A DNA stretch of 64,000 bases from Gymnorhina tibicen (GCA_013399875.1 VXAZ01007594.1:124001-188000), one strand, 5' to 3'. Numbered from the stretch's first letter, positions 49,735 through 64,000 are shown. The notes: generated by a model not told the origin, from the sequence alone. Translations and numbers: made by a program.

Positions 49735-49751
49735 AGAAAGAAAGAAAGAAG
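49735..49751 (+). repeat. (GAAA)n microsatellite
   Basis: About four AAAG units lie in AT-rich DNA. Confidence 0.8.
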
Positions 49752-52151
49752 GTGAATGCCTGATTAATTCTTTGGTAATGTAGAAATAGATTTCTTGTGC
49801 AGAAATAGGGTTTGAATGTGACTCAAAACACATACTGTCTTCTGAAATCACTCTGAGCCCAGATTTGCATCCTGCAGGGTGTCTTTTGCAGTATGCCAAA
49901 CAAACTCACTGCCTGTTAGTTTTGAAGGGAGCTAAAAGCACTTATTACCATGCAGGATCAGGTCCTTTACGTTTAGAAATAATAATAAAAAAATGTGTCT
50001 TACCTTTAGGGAATGCCTTAAAAAAATGAAAGGAGTAAACTCACCATGAAGCTACTTTTATGCTCCTAATGACTGTGTAAAAAAATTCCACAGGGATAAA
50101 AGGAAAATGAAGTAAATACAGCAGTGCCCCACCACATTTCAAAGGCAATATCAAATCATCCATAAGATTCTGTAAAAACAATATCCACCTAATCCACAAA
50201 TGAAAGAGCTGAGATTATCTGTTAAAAAGGAAAAATTAATAGACCTGTGCTTATTTGGATGATAAGCATTAAAGATTTTCTCCAATAATTGAGGGTTGGG
50301 GGTTTGCTGTACTCTTGGAACTAAACCTTTTAAATAACTTCCCAGTTTCCAGACTACTGAATCTTTGAAAAGTTAATTTTTTGTTATCTCCAAATACAGG
50401 AAGCTTAGCACAACAATGGCAGTTCAAAGTCTCCCAGGTAAAGAGCCTTCAAAGAGTAATTCGCAATACAAATTCATAAAAGTCAACAGTTTAGACTACT
50501 CAATTGCTTTTAAGATTTTCATCAAATGCATCTCAGCAGTTGAAACTTGCCACTGATGCCTCCCAACTGAGTTAAAGTCAGAAAACACCGACAATGTTGC
50601 CTTTCTTTTTCTGTGGATTTTAGGCAGTGAGAGATAGCAGCTGAACTTTGCCTCAATTTACTTCGTATCTTATCTTTACAGATCTGACTGAAAATAAATG
50701 CATATTACATTTCATGCTATTATTGAAGTTTTAAAATACTAATTAATAGCAAATGAATTGCTGAAATCAGAGTATAAAATATCTGCTCTGTGTAATTAAA
50801 ATTCTTTTAAATATAGATAGATGCTCCCAAGGTTCTTTCTGATGTAATAGAGATATCTATTCTAAGATCAAGTTTATTTTAGAAGACATTTAGCACTTTG
50901 GGGAACATTCTAGGCTTTTGGAAAAAGATGAACAATCTCCTCATCAGTGTGACAATAGTATGATTTTTCCATAAAGTGTAGCAGAAATTTTCCTTTAAAT
51001 GGTGCAGAATTGCAGCCCAGTTTTACTGCTTCAGTGTGCATTATTCTGGCAGAATCATAAATTAACTGTATTACCAGAGAAGTGAAATTTACTACTCTGT
51101 CTGGGCTTCCTTCTCTTATCTGTCGGACAAGACTTTCAAAACAGAGGTTAGTGAGACAACTTTCAGAGAATTTTTTTTCTTAATTTGAAAAGTTACAAAT
51201 ATTATTATTTAATACTGGTGTGCATTTCTCATCCTCATGGCAGTGATGTGGTTGCTGTGTTAAGAATTTTGTGCTGTCTTGAAAAGTGGTATCCAAATAC
51301 GTTTATATGTATGTATCTGTTTGAATGCATGTATACATATGACTGGAGAAACTTGTAGCTTTGTCTGAAATAAAAGGTTCTGCATTAATTTAAGTCCTTC
51401 TTTATTATTGTTTCAGCATTTTCTGGTACTATGCTTTCAAACATATCCAAATAACTCAATAATTTGTACAACAGTATGATCTGCTGCTGTGAGATGCTTA
51501 GAAATGCTAAGTAATTTCTATATCTTCCCTTAGAATATCAATATAATAATATGTATTAATTATAATAGCAGCAGGGTGGTCATGAAATGAAAATAAGATG
51601 GATTTATTTTCATTTCTGTTTACAAAAGAGTGAAAATATGAGTCTTTATCCAAACCTTTGAATCCCTTGGTTATGGAAGACTACAGTATGAGAAGAGGTT
51701 TTCTTGTGTGTTCTTGATCGCTCTCTCTCTTTCCATCAGAAAAAAAAGCCACCATAAAACTTTAAAATAGTGTTTTAAAAAAAAAAATTTGCTCCTTCTG
51801 GGCAAGTCAGATGTATAATTATATAATTAACAATCAGTCATGAAGTTCAACTTGGGTTCAGGTCCTCTTCTCTTTAGTCTTTAGGAGAGAACGAATTTTC
51901 TGTGTGACTCCATAATCCACAGCAAAAGTGATGCAATGATGCAGGGGGGATCATTTAAATGGAGCTTTCTTCCACTTGTAGAAATGGCAATGAAGGTTTC
52001 TTTTCAGGTGTGATTCTTCCTAGCACGTTTCTAAATGATTAATGTTCCAGGGGTGCCTTGGTGAATTGACTGGAAGAAGCTGATTTCCCCACTGGGTAAA
52101 ATATAGAGCATAATTACTATTTCGTTGCTTTTGTTGGTTTCTTTGGTTGGT

Positions 52152-52175
52152 TGTGGGGTTTTCTGTGGGGTTTTC
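52152..52175 (+). repeat. Two-copy 12-bp repeat TGTGGGGTTTTC
   Basis: Two exact adjacent copies start at 52152 and 52164, within a TTGG/TTTG-rich low-complexity patch. Confidence 0.8.
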
Positions 52176-53034
52176 TGTTGATAGAAAGCGTTCTCATTAT
52201 TATGCTTTGCTGGCCACCCTGGCATCTGCTTTCCTGCTGAACTGAACCTTTCTCTTGCTGGCTCACTGCAATTCCTTTGTCAAGTGGAATCTGTAGCTGC
52301 TGCTTCATCTCTAACAATATCCCAGCCATATCCTAAAGACTTTAATTGCTCAACTATTTAATCATGGAATTTTTAATAGAAAAAAACATAGCTCCTTGCA
52401 GTTTTATAATTCAACCAGTCTGCCAGTTAAATAACAATATTTTTAATATTAGAACCTGAATAATTTACTAACCAGAAGTCCAACTCTGCAAACACACTGA
52501 AAAGAGTCTTTGCCACTTGTATAGTTGGACCTGTAAAGCTCATCAGAGTATTTGCATTAGTGTGGACAAAGCAAGATCCAGAGCTGGTCAAGTAGTCATT
52601 AAAAGATAGAAATCATAATGAAATCACTTGAGGTTTGAGGGAGAGAAAGAAAGATTTAGAAAATAAATAAATAAACATAAGATTTCAATTAGGGTTTCAG
52701 CTGTCAGGAGTGAAAAGAACAATGTGCTAGGATATACAAGGGATTTGCTCTCAGGGATTCCTGCTGAACTTATATAACACTATAGTAATGAAAAGCTGTG
52801 TATCAGAACATGAACTGACTTCCTGTCAGTCAAAATATTTCCTTTAGCTATCACTGCAAATAAAAGAGGAATTTGATCTTCATATATGTTGTATTAAAAT
52901 TCTTATCAGAAGGTATCTACGCAAAGTAAAAACCAATATTGTTATAGGATTTTTCTTCTGGTTTTTTTTTGGGTGGTGGATTTTTCCCCTCTCCCAACCC
53001 CATCCCTTTACTCACAATATACACCCCACATATC

Positions 53035-53625
53035 ACAGAATCACAAGAGTCACAGGGTCACAGAGTGGGTCAGGTTGGAAGGGACCACAGGGGGTCATTG
53101 GGTTCAACCTCCCTGCTCAAGCAGGGTCATCCTAGAGCACATGGCACAGGGTTGTGTCCAGATTGTTCTTGAATATCTCCAGTGAGGGAGACTCCACAAC
53201 CTCTCTGGGCAATCTGTTCCAGTCACAATCTCTTCCGGTCACTTAGACAATAGAGAAGTTCTTCCTCCTGTTCAGGTCAAACTTCCTGTGCATCAGTTTC
53301 TGCCCACTGCCTTTTTGGCATCACCGAGAAGAGCCCGGCTCCATTGTCTTGGCACCCTCCCTTCAGATACTGACAGACATTGATGAAGTCTCCTCTCAGT
53401 CATTTCTTCTCAAGGCTGAAGAGGCACGGCCTTTCCCCGTAAGAGAGATGCCCCAGAACCCCAGTCATCTTTGTTGCCCTCAGGAGGACACTGCCCTAGG
53501 AGCTCCATGTCTCTCTAGTACTGAGGAGCCCAAAACTGGAAACAACATTCCAGATGTGGCCTCACTAGGGCTGAGTAAGGGGTGGGATCACCTCCCCCAA
53601 CTCAGTTTTACTTGACCTGTGGCTT
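53035..53625 (-). mobile_element. CR1 LINE 3' fragment, minus strand
   Basis: The terminal repeat on the plus strand has decayed to ATCACAGAATCACAAGAG plus a GTCACAGGGTCACAGAG stretch. It is followed by GGTTGGAAGGGACCACAGGG and CTCCACAACCTCTCTGGGC, which are standard CR1 3' sequence. It differs from the other copies and appears to be another subfamily. No open frame of use remains. Confidence 0.9.
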
Positions 53626-56600
53626 TATCAGTCTGGTAAAGAACCAGAGTTTTTAAAACTCTAAAACAAAAAGGGCACATACCAGAAATTTTTCAGAATT
53701 ACCTTATTATTTTAGTGCTTGATGGGATTTTCTTGAAAAACAGAAGTTCCACTGGGCCCTCCTCTGAATCACTGGGTATGCAGATACTTCACAGATATGC
53801 CCCTTTCTGAAGCTGATGTCCAAAACTGACTCAGGAATAAACATAGAACTGGAAAGTGTTGGAAAAACAAACCAATTGTACTGTAAGTGGGGAAGGCAAC
53901 GAGGCAAAATGAGATGCTCTGAATTCAGATAGAAACTAAGAAAAGTTTGGATTAAGCACATGAGAGGAAAAGAAAAACCCCTTCTTTATGCAATTTCACT
54001 GCAGACCTCCTTGCTTTTGCTATCAATGGTAAAAACCTTCTCTTTCCTAAGGTTATTACTTAGGACGAATCGATCTCTATTATTCCACACAATTACTTTT
54101 GAACATACCTGGTCTTTTTGACTCTGTTTCTGAGATTCATGTCTCTCAGACAATTGTTCCATTTATCCTGAGTACTTCTTCTCTCCCCATTTCCTCAGAG
54201 CCTTGTCACATGCTAGCTCTGCCTCCACTCCAGTTATATGCCTCTCTATTTCTCCAGAGCCCTGGCTAGCCAAGAAAGGGAGAAAAGAAGGCAATTATAT
54301 CCTTTTTAGCCACAACTACAAAATAAGCTCCACCTACATTAAAAGATGCTCCTGGATATTTCAAGTATGATGGCTTATAAGTTCTCTGTGCTGCTTCAAA
54401 ACAGAAAATAAAATGACTAACATTCAGAATTCAGAATGCTGTTTTGCTATTCCATGGTCTTGAGACAATGCATGGAGTCAGGAATTAATAATAAATTGAG
54501 ATATCATTACAACAAATGATGTGTACAAGGCTTAAATTTCCAGACTTGCGTTAGAAAACCCCAGGTAAAACTTGCGTGTTTAACACACACTCTTTTATAT
54601 TTTTAAATACATATTATATGCACATATGTATATGTAAGTGTATACCCCATCAATGTATATGCTATTTTTCTTGGAAATCTATGTTTTCCAGCTACCACAA
54701 CTTTGTTGCTGTTCTAGACAGTGCCAATAAAGAATGCATTTGGAGATACTCAGTGTTCTTGTCCTTGAGAGCCAAACATTTTGCATCTTCTACTCAAATG
54801 CGTCCTTCTAAGCCTGACAAGGTCATGCACATTGTACAGAGACCCAAAACAAGGAATGCAAGATTAACAGTAGACAATTTTAAATGATAGGAGAGTAGTT
54901 TTCTTTACCCTGAATACCACTGTCATTTGCAATTAATTTTAACTCTGAGCTCAGAAGCATATGTACCAGAGACTTTGAAAATGAAAAGCTGAATCCAGCA
55001 GCAAGTAGGAGCTGCTATTTCTACTTTTATATTCTATACTAAATTATATTATGTTATATTGGATTCTGAGTTTTCTAAATACTGTATGTCACAGAAGTTA
55101 GATAGATTAGAATGCTAGAGACATCCCTCTGGTAGATGTACTTTAACATTACTGTTCCTTATTACTTTGCTTTCATCATCATAAAAACTTTGCATTTGTA
55201 CCTATTATGTCAATAACTGTAGAAGAGTTAGTTTGTGTGGTTCTTCAGCATTCGTTTTTTAGTACCTTCTTTCCCCGAGTCCTTTGATTGGAAGTGATTT
55301 TCCTTACTATGTACTACTAAAGTAAGGACTGCACTTTTTCCCTAAATTCCTCCTTTTAAACATCTCTACCTTCCTCAACAGTTGTTCTCACCGAAGATTC
55401 TTCTCAATTGTCAATTTCTTGAAGGCCAAAAAACTAATAAACCAGCCATTTGTATGTTTTCTGGTGAGCTGAAATCCTTAGGTGTAGCTGTCTCTTCTAT
55501 ATTCACTTAGATCTTTCAGAATATTCTCCATCTGTTGCATTAAGGGCAGATGGACACATTTTTCTCTTTTGCCACCTGGTAAGCAAAGGTTAGAGTTCAA
55601 GTTGTCCCAAATCAGCTTATCCTTCTACAGGGTAGTCAAAGCCCACTTACAAACACTCTAACGCAGTTTTACATTTTTGCCTCCCCACCAGCATTCAAAC
55701 CTGGGTAAATGTCTTTCTCTGTCAAAGCAGCAGTGGGAGGTGAAAATGAAAGTCCTTTTTTTCTTTCCCTGAGAAATTGGACTGTAAAAAGCTGTCAGTT
55801 TAAAAATGACATAGTGGCACAGCATTTCTATAAGGTGGCTCCTTTCATTTTTGACTCCTGCTGTCTCTCTGACAGTTGAAGTTGCAGCAGGAGGTAAAAA
55901 CTAAAATGAGCACTGCTGGCATTTGCCCTCGAGCACAAAATTAATAATGGAAGAAACAGGGCGACATCCAAAACCGCCTCATATCAGATGTCAGCCAATG
56001 AGGTTTCAACACTTCCATAATAAGGTGACCAGAATGATGCCCATTATTCCAAATATGATCTTATTCTCTATTACCTTCCTAGTGCTGGCTCTATTTTCTC
56101 CATTTTAGATTTGATTCCCTGCTTTGATGGGTTATAGAATAATTTAAATTCTATTAAGCTGTATGCTATGACTTTATAAGTTTTCCCCCTCTGCAGTGTA
56201 TCTCTGGTCAAAATTTTATGGGTGTTGTCTTTTCTTGAGCTTTATACCTCTCAACCTTTCTACGTAAATGTTTCTCTTCTAAATCACTGTTTAAAGTATC
56301 CTACTATGTCCTACCCTTAAATATGAACAAAACTCACAACTTATTAAATGGATAGCTTTTAGTGTAAACAGCCACAGGATAAAAAAACTGACATGGCTTT
56401 TGTTCTTGTAAACTCAAGAGCTGAATGTTTTCTGCCAAAATGAAGAAAAACATGAGTCACTATCAGGTGACTGAGAGATGGAGGGCCCAAAATTCTTCAA
56501 GCAGGGCAGAGGTCTTTTTTCTTCCTTGAAAGACTCAGTGGTATGTCCGAGTCTTATCAAAATTAACATAGTAGGCACAAAAAGCCTGTTAGGAACGGAG

Positions 56601-59600
56601 TAAAATTGTGGTTCTTTCTTTCTGAGGTATTTCAACCATTTTCTGATTTTAGCACCATTTTGGTGGTATTTAGTATCTTGCTCTTGACTGTTCAGGACAG
56701 GTAGTATTTCAGGGTTCATGTACCGGGATATTGCGTTCTTACACCACACCACATCACTGGATTCTTCTGCTGAGCTTAGCTTTGAGGGTAACCAGTGTAT
56801 GCAGCATGCCAAACTTCTCTTACCATAAATTTTTACACTCTTCTGTATTATATGCATTTGCTGCTACTGTCTCACTTCTACCTTTGCTACTGCTTTTATT
56901 GGCATACACTTTCATTTTGCAGAGATGAAGGAGGAAAACTCTTAGCAAACCAGTGATGTGGATAATTCTCAAATGCTGACAAATACACGAAATAAGCACA
57001 TTGTAAAAGAAAGCATTTTATTTCTTCGTGTGCTATTGCTTCCAGGCTTTACACCAGTCATCTAGCCCACAGCTTAAGACATCTTTTATCTATTATAGGA
57101 GAATAAGAGTGACTCAAATGCCTCAGCTGAACCCATTGATCTCATTGATTTCAACATGTGTTAATGACAAAGATAAGTTGGACTGGATAAACAGTAGTTT
57201 GTTACAATTACACTTGGTAGAGCCTACTTCAATTTCTGAAAAATCTTTTATTGTATGTTTTAACCTCTTGTGCAATTTAACTTTCATTCTTGTCTTCTGA
57301 TTTTTTCCTTGAGTCTTGTTTGCAGACTTTATTTTATAATCCTTCTTTAGCAAACTTAATTCTATAATCCCTGTTTAGGATTTTTTTTGATTCTTTGTAT
57401 TTTTTGTGCTTCCTTGCTCATCAGATTAGTTTTCTCTAAAAGTTCATTCATTGTGGGAAGAGCCACACAGCATTTAGGCATACATATATTTTGCATTCTC
57501 AGTTCTCCCCACTGTAGCTCCCCGCTCTATGGCTCTATCCCATCCACTTCTCATGCTTTCCATATGCCTCCAAGACTTATTCTGATTTGTTATAGTCTAT
57601 GTCCCCCTATATATGTCCACAGTCCTACTTTCAAATACAAATTTTTTGTGGTTACTATTGTTTAGCTCTTCCTCCACCTTTGCTCTACATCCTTAAGCAT
57701 GTCTCTGCTTTTCAAAATACAAGAATGCATTATTTCCTTCCCAATTTCCTCTTTCCTCGTTTGTGTGCGTTGTATTACTATTTTAATATTTTATCCCAGT
57801 TAGTTTTCCCTGATTTTGCCTTCTGCTTAATGTTGTCCACTTCATGAATTGGGTAGCTACTCAAAATCTTAATTGCCTGTGGGGATTTTCCTTTTTAACA
57901 ACCCATACTTTTTAAAATGTTTTACTTTTTTAACAACATGTATTTTATATTGCCCTATCTTGTTACTTGTCTATTAATATTTGTCTTCCTTTTCAAAACT
58001 GAATTTCAGGCCATGATTTTGCATACAGATATAATCTTTTTTTCTGTTGTAGCACTGTTCACTTGAATTACTCATTTCAGATCTCAGTTTGCATCCATCA
58101 GTGGGAAAAAAGTAGGATTTCCATCTTAGATCAAATTATTCTAGTTTTGTTCATATAGTTTCCTTCATCTTGATGTTGAACTTGGGTAAAAAACCCCTGA
58201 TTTGGTTCTCTGTCATTATGTACAATTGCACCTTGCTTTATTTTCTTTCGTGTAAACTGCTAATTAACCACACAATACTTCTGTCTTTTGTCAAATTTTG
58301 AATTAATCCGCTACCTAAATATTCCCTTTTCATATGTACATCCGTAGTTCCAATTTTTGAGATATTCTTTTGTACGTATCTTAAAGTGTTCATCCTCTGG
58401 ACTTATTCCAATGTAGCAGTTTGCTTCTGTAGAAGTAGGAGGTGTTTCCAAAATTTCTGCTGTCAGCTTTCATAGAGTTTGTAGAAATATTTTATCAGTA
58501 TGTAAAGGAAATAATTTCCCTGAATTCAGTGTAAAAGAAACAGTCTAGTTAGAAAAGATTTATCCTTTTCCCTTTTCCTCGCCTCATTTCTTTTTTCTTT
58601 ATTAGTACACTATTCATGTGTACAGGGATCCATTGTCTTCTTTACTATTTTTAATCATTTTATTATTACTTTATATCGCATGATCGGTATGTGGAATGCA
58701 GTGAGGGGGATTATCCCAGTTAAGCTAAGATGGATGATAACACAGCTGAGTCTTTTTAGACCATGTATTGTCAGGGGTCTGCTGATAACAAAATCTACTT
58801 TTTTTCCTTGTTCTGCAGTGTTGGCTTCTAGCACAATTTTTTGGTTTTTTTCTGTTTCACTGTATGACGCAGGGAAGGAAAATAATTTGGTGCAAAGGGA
58901 GCTGAGAGTTGATCTCCTCTCTGTGGTTCAAAGTCTGTGGTTTTTTTGAACATCTGCACCTTTTCCCAGCTGGTATGTTGCTGGTAGACACAACAGTTCC
59001 TTGAGGATAAGAGACTTGAGGGGATGGTGTTCCTCTCTTCTCACTGTGGTGCTCTAAAGGGCAGAGAATGCTGCTGTCCATCGGGAACCTGCCCATCTCC
59101 TCAAACTGCAGAGCTCCTTGACCTGTATAATCCTGTTTGGATGGATGAGCTGCTGGTGCCTTGTTCTCAAGAGCAGCTGGACAGGACGTCAGTGAAAGAT
59201 GAGACAACCCCTCCCAACAATAGAGAGAGATGTTTAGTTCACAGGTCTGGTAAGTGCAGAACATCTGTGGATGAAACTGACTCTCTTCCTCTTGGAAATA
59301 TCTGTTTCCCTGACAACTCTGCAGAGGTACAGACACAATGAAACCATCTGGTTGATTATTTCTCTGGAAAAGGAGCTCAAATTCAATGAGTTATGCTTCA
59401 GAGTCTGACAACCCAATACCCAGTTTACAGGATAGGAAACAGAACCGGTGCTCATCAACAGTGAAATATACTGATTTAATGTAATTGGATTTTAATGCTT
59501 GCCCCACATTACTTTTCCCTATTGTACCTTCTTTGCTTGCCAGTAACTCATGTACACACTTTAAAAATCCCTAATGTACAGTTATGCCAGATCCCTCAAC

Positions 59601-62600
59601 AGGCCTGAAACACAAACAGCAGGGCACCAACTCCATTTATAGCATATGATCGATTAGCTGAGGTTTTCCCCGAGTGATTAATAACACTGGAGTCTGAAGT
59701 GCCTGTCCAAGAAGACTTTAAAACAAATGTCTCCCCTGAATATCTGGAAAATTGAACTACCTCGAATAATTTCTGAAGGTATTTCTGAAAAATCCTGCCC
59801 AATTTTCATGTTAGGTATACAAAATACTTACAGAGTGTAAGTCCCCACTCTGCTTTAATGAGTAACTGTAACAGAATAAACATCTGTTAGCTGAGAAGAC
59901 TGATGGCAGCAGTTTCTCTGAAACAATCCTATTTACAATAAAGGTTAAATGACTTGTAAATTCTAAATTTTTGTGTAAATATGTATATGAATATATTTTA
60001 AATTATTATTGTATTCTAAAAAAAATTAACATATAAGAAGACTTCTGTGGGGAGAATAATGTACTATGGTTCATCATAAAAACTGATGCCCTGAAAGTTC
60101 TCCCTTACATGGATAGGCTGCCATGCTTCTTGAACTGTCCTGTTGAACTAATGAGCCTGGGTATGTTAAAAGTTGTTACTCAAAATTCTGAATATACCAA
60201 AATGCTGGTATTAAATGTTTCTGTTGACAGACCCTTTCAAAGTTACCATCACAAAGCCCCAAGTACATTGATAATGTTCCATTACCAATCCTCTGGTTTC
60301 AGATTATTATTATTCCTGGTTGATAACATGTTCTCTGGGGATATACTGAGATTAACACCAGTTGACCATAATTACTATGTGATAAATTTTCATAGGTATG
60401 TGTGCTTTAATGGGGTACTGTATAGAACTAATTGTATTTTCAAATGCAGACTTTCTTACATATGTTATTTGACACTGCACAAATTTTCCTTAGTGGAAAA
60501 TTATGGGAGGATAACATCTAAAGTAAGTGTGGGGTTTTTTTACATAGTAGGTTGCTTTTTACTTAGGAAATGATGAAAGGAGGAGGTTAGTAGTTTAAAA
60601 AAAAGGACAAAGATATTTCTGAACTTTAAAAAAGTTGTACTATATTTGCACTTATTGAATCAGTCACTTTGCAGATTTAGGGCATCAATGTATATTTACA
60701 CTGAAAGAAGGGTACCTTAAGAAGTGACTGTTACACTTCACCTTAAGAGAGATGCACTTTCTTGTTTGTAATTATAATACATTTATTCAGAAAGCAACTC
60801 TTGTCTTTCCTAGTGCTGCTAAAAGAATATTTCCAAATAAACCTCTCATTGAACTGAACAATTGTAGTAATCCCATTTTTGAGGACTTTGTAAGAATGCT
60901 TCTTTTTTCCTCTCTTGAATGGCACCTTTTTTCACCTTTGTTGCAAATGGAAGACAAAGTCTCATTTCTTTGTAGGTTATATAATTTCATCTCATAGACT
61001 TTCTCTTCTTTCTTTCTGCTCTTACTTTGAAGTTTGGAAGTTTGTTGTTGGTTTTTGTTTGTTTGTTTGTTTTTACCATCAGACTTTACAATGCTAAAGT
61101 CCTTGGGGATAATTTAAGCACTCTGCCGCTAGTTTCAATTTTAACACCTTGTCACAAAAACCCACAGGTTTCTTAGGGAAGATGGAGCTCACAAGAAGTA
61201 CTTACCTGGTAAAGTCACAAGTGTTAGCTCTGACAAAGCTCTGTCAGACCATCTTTCATCTTGCTGCCTGAAGGCAGCATAGCCTGGTGCTCTGGCTCTC
61301 CCTGTGCTCAACAGACTGCTCACCTCCATCCGAGAGATCAAAATATGCTTTAGGAAAGGGATGGCCACAGGAAGGAAAGTCACCACTGAAGGAGCTACAT
61401 TTGACAGATTCTCTAATATGTGTTAAAGCAATATAATTTCAGCTTCTGGTCATTGTTATTGAGAAGAGGGGAGAGAAGGGACAAAGTAAAAAAGCAAAAG
61501 TGTGCTAAGAAGAGCACGATGAGGTGCTCCACAGTTAGGGCTGACTGTCTCTCCACGCCCTTTTCTCCTGAAATTGCTGAATCTAGAGTAAGGCCCAGGA
61601 CTTGGGAGGGATTCATATCTTGTGATTTCTCATCCCCTGCTAGCAGCTGGAGAGAGCTGCAGCTATCTGAAAGCTTCACATATCAGGACTCAGCTTCTGA
61701 GATGCATACTTTCAGATCCTGATATCTAGGATTTAAACTCTGAATAAGCTTTTGAAGACACTCTGCTGTCAAAACCCCACAGTGCAGAACATAACCTGCA
61801 GCAGAGAGGCTTTATTCACCCAGCCAAGCCATGGCAATAGCAGCTGTGATGGAGCAAGCCACTATGCACACAGCAGCTGCGTTTGAGGTGGTGAGAGCCA
61901 GGATGAAATGAGACACAAAAGCAACCATGCTTTGGTTCTATCTGATGCCTGAAGAAATTGGAAATTTCAGATCTGGTACTGAGCAAGCTGGACAATCAAT
62001 GACTTCCCAGAGCAGTCATTCATCCATTTTTCTCAGGTTTTGTAACTTCATTTTGTGATTCAAGAGGTCTTTTTCCCTTCTCACATAAAAAAATGTGGTA
62101 TAGACACTTGGTGTCTGAATAGACTGAGGTTGCTGTGCCAGTCTGTCATGGGCTAACAAACTTAAAAAGTGAGTCACCATAAGCAATTCAGCAGGCGGTG
62201 GGTGGATTCTCTGCAGATTCTCTGAGTGCGTATTGGAAAAGAGTCTACGTGTTGATATTGCTAATAGTGGAACTGAAAGAAGTTATTTCAAGAACAATGC
62301 CCCAGTAATAAGTTTTTTGTTGGGGTCGTTAAGTGTCGCATACACCTTAGTTCAATGAGTTCTGTCATGATGTAGGAGTTGGTCCAATTCTATGACTTGG
62401 ACAATAAAGGAGGCTGAGGTGACTAAATGATGATAATAGTACATTCTGACCTTAAAATTCATGCACTTAGGAAACCTCTTTTCCAGTCTGAGAGATATAA
62501 GTCTGTATTTTTAAAAAGAAACTGCAAGGCTGTGTATGCCGTTCTGAAAGCATCTTGTCATTTTTAATTTTCTCCCTGTTAGACAGGCTGATTGCAATTC

Positions 62601-64000
62601 CATTATAATTTCTACTTTGTTACTATTAATGTTAAGAGTCTGGTTTTCGTATATTAGATACATTTGTCTATTATGTTTTATATATAGCTGTATGCCTGTC
62701 AAACCCTGAGTGTAACAGACAAAGCTACACTCAGAGAGAAGAATAAAAAAAAGAAAAAGAATAAAAGTAAAGAAAGTGAAGTAAAGAAAAAATCCTGTCC
62801 TTTCTTTTGTTATTCCTGGTAACACTGATGGGTATTTTGGAGACTCAGAAACCTAAAATAGACATTCTTTACAGATTGTGCTGCCCAAAATTTTTGCTAG
62901 ATTCCCCAGAACCTTGGTTCAGTAAGCTTTCTTCCATCGATTCATTGCTCTTTGCATCAGCCCCATACTACATTTTATGACTGCCAGGTAAGTAAAGTAG
63001 GGGTACACTGTAGTCCAAAAGAAGAGAGAAGTGTTCAAATAGGTCTTACAAATGGGGCCAAACAAAGGAAGACATGTAAAAACTTGCTTCAGAGGATAAG
63101 GGCAGTAAGACTGCCTCCCTTTTGGGGATTAGTACCTAGCCATTTATAAATTTGCTTGCATCAGCCAAGTACAGCACAAAATATACTGCACAGAAGAGCA
63201 GCTATTATGTACAGTAGCCACTTCACTGATTGCAATCAGTGTCACAAATTAGAGTGATTTCCTGGCTTGAGATATGTCAGAGCTAAACTTTATGTCATGA
63301 ATCATGCTGTCTGGACATGACATGCCGGCACTTTGAGGCACTGTCTACTCTCAGGGAATTTTCTCTTTTTGTCTTTCATGTTATTGCAAATGGATCTATG
63401 CTCACTTTTAGTAAGTGAGTATGGACTGCTCATAGATGCATTCAAATGGCATTCAATATAAAAAAGCAGCTCCTATCAGGGCTTCTATTACTTATATTGA
63501 AATATATCTGTCTTTTATTTTTCGGCATCAGAATTTCTGTTTAGAAATGGCAGATTGTTGTCAATATTGTCCAGGATTTTGATCTGAAATATTAATAGTT
63601 CCTTGTGCTTTTCTCTTGTTGCCTTATTCCTTTTTCAAATGCCTGATGATGGCTTTTTCATTCCAGTAAAATGTCGTCCTAATATTCACGCTGTACTCTG
63701 AACACCCGTTCTGCTGCATCCATGTGATTAAATCCAGTTATAAAAGCAATGTTTTGCACACTGTTTCACATATAGTTTTTATATTTTGCCAGGTGGGACT
63801 TCAGCATACACTCAAGGACAAACACATTTCTCTCTGCAACAAAGAAGTATGGTGGAACTAGAAACAGTCTACACAGGGAGATTAGTGGGGAGCTGTTTCC
63901 TTGTACCTTGCAGCAATGGACTGTTTCAGTGGATTAAGAGCGTCCACAACCATAGTATTAATTAAGAGCACCTGGTACACAGAGATTTCATGCTTCAGCT
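53626..64000. other. Intergenic AT-rich DNA to the window end
   Basis: I recognise no gene. Open frames of up to about 159 codons (59336-58857 minus) overlap open frames on the other strand and show no family similarity. Two splice-site-flanked islands (59249 donor, plus; 61206-61385, minus) are listed as weak candidates. Parts of 54,000-54,340 and 57,360-58,420 are pyrimidine-rich on the plus strand. Confidence 0.55.
61056..61074 (+). repeat. (GTTT)n microsatellite
   Basis: This is a short run of GTTT units ending in a T stretch. Confidence 0.85.

Larger units (their letters stand above)
44516..53034. other. Intergenic AT-rich DNA
   Basis: I recognise no gene. It contains the (AAGGG)n, (GAAA)n and 12-bp repeats listed separately. 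Open frames (up to 130 codons) resemble no known family. Confidence 0.6.

Noticed and set aside
1..64000. CRISPR array, bacterial operon or phage-like system
   Set aside because: There are no regularly spaced direct repeats with spacers and no compact same-strand coding blocks; the window is vertebrate nuclear DNA.

Overview
The window reads as avian nuclear DNA, probably from a neoavian and possibly a passerine. The evidence is several CR1 (chicken repeat 1) LINE fragments, avian-type solo LTRs, a compact vertebrate gene with a CpG-island first exon, and long AT-rich non-coding stretches. There are no bacterial-style operons, and almost all long open frames are chance or repeat-derived.

The only protein-coding gene I can support is AGA (lysosomal aspartylglucosaminidase) on the minus strand. 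All nine coding exons can be assembled at 12549-27661, with GT-AG introns, unbroken phase, and a 352-codon product plus stop. The nucleophile threonine, the other active-site residues and all eight structural cysteines are present. Two introns carry mobile elements: a CR1 fragment in intron 3 and a complete solo LTR with target-site duplications in intron 5.

The start of the gene is disturbed. A 757-bp block holding the exon 1/intron 1 junction, exon 1, the CpG-island promoter and the 3' end of a CR1 occurs twice in tandem (27447-28203 and 28205-28961). A single N lies at the joint and I see only three base differences. This looks like two contig ends (or haplotypes) that overlap but were not merged, rather than a biological duplication.

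From 1 to about 11,600 (beyond the AGA 3' end) and from about 29,400 to 64,000 (beyond the promoter) I find no recognisable protein-coding gene. These regions hold CR1 pieces, two more solo LTRs (565 bp with a 6-bp duplication; 537 bp with a 4-bp duplication), short tandem repeats, a 241-bp N gap at 43224-43464, and a few splice-site-flanked islands reported only as weak exon candidates. I see no exotic system here. The most useful results are the full AGA gene model, the probable assembly error at its promoter, and three precisely bounded solo LTRs with target-site lengths typical of three different retrovirus classes.
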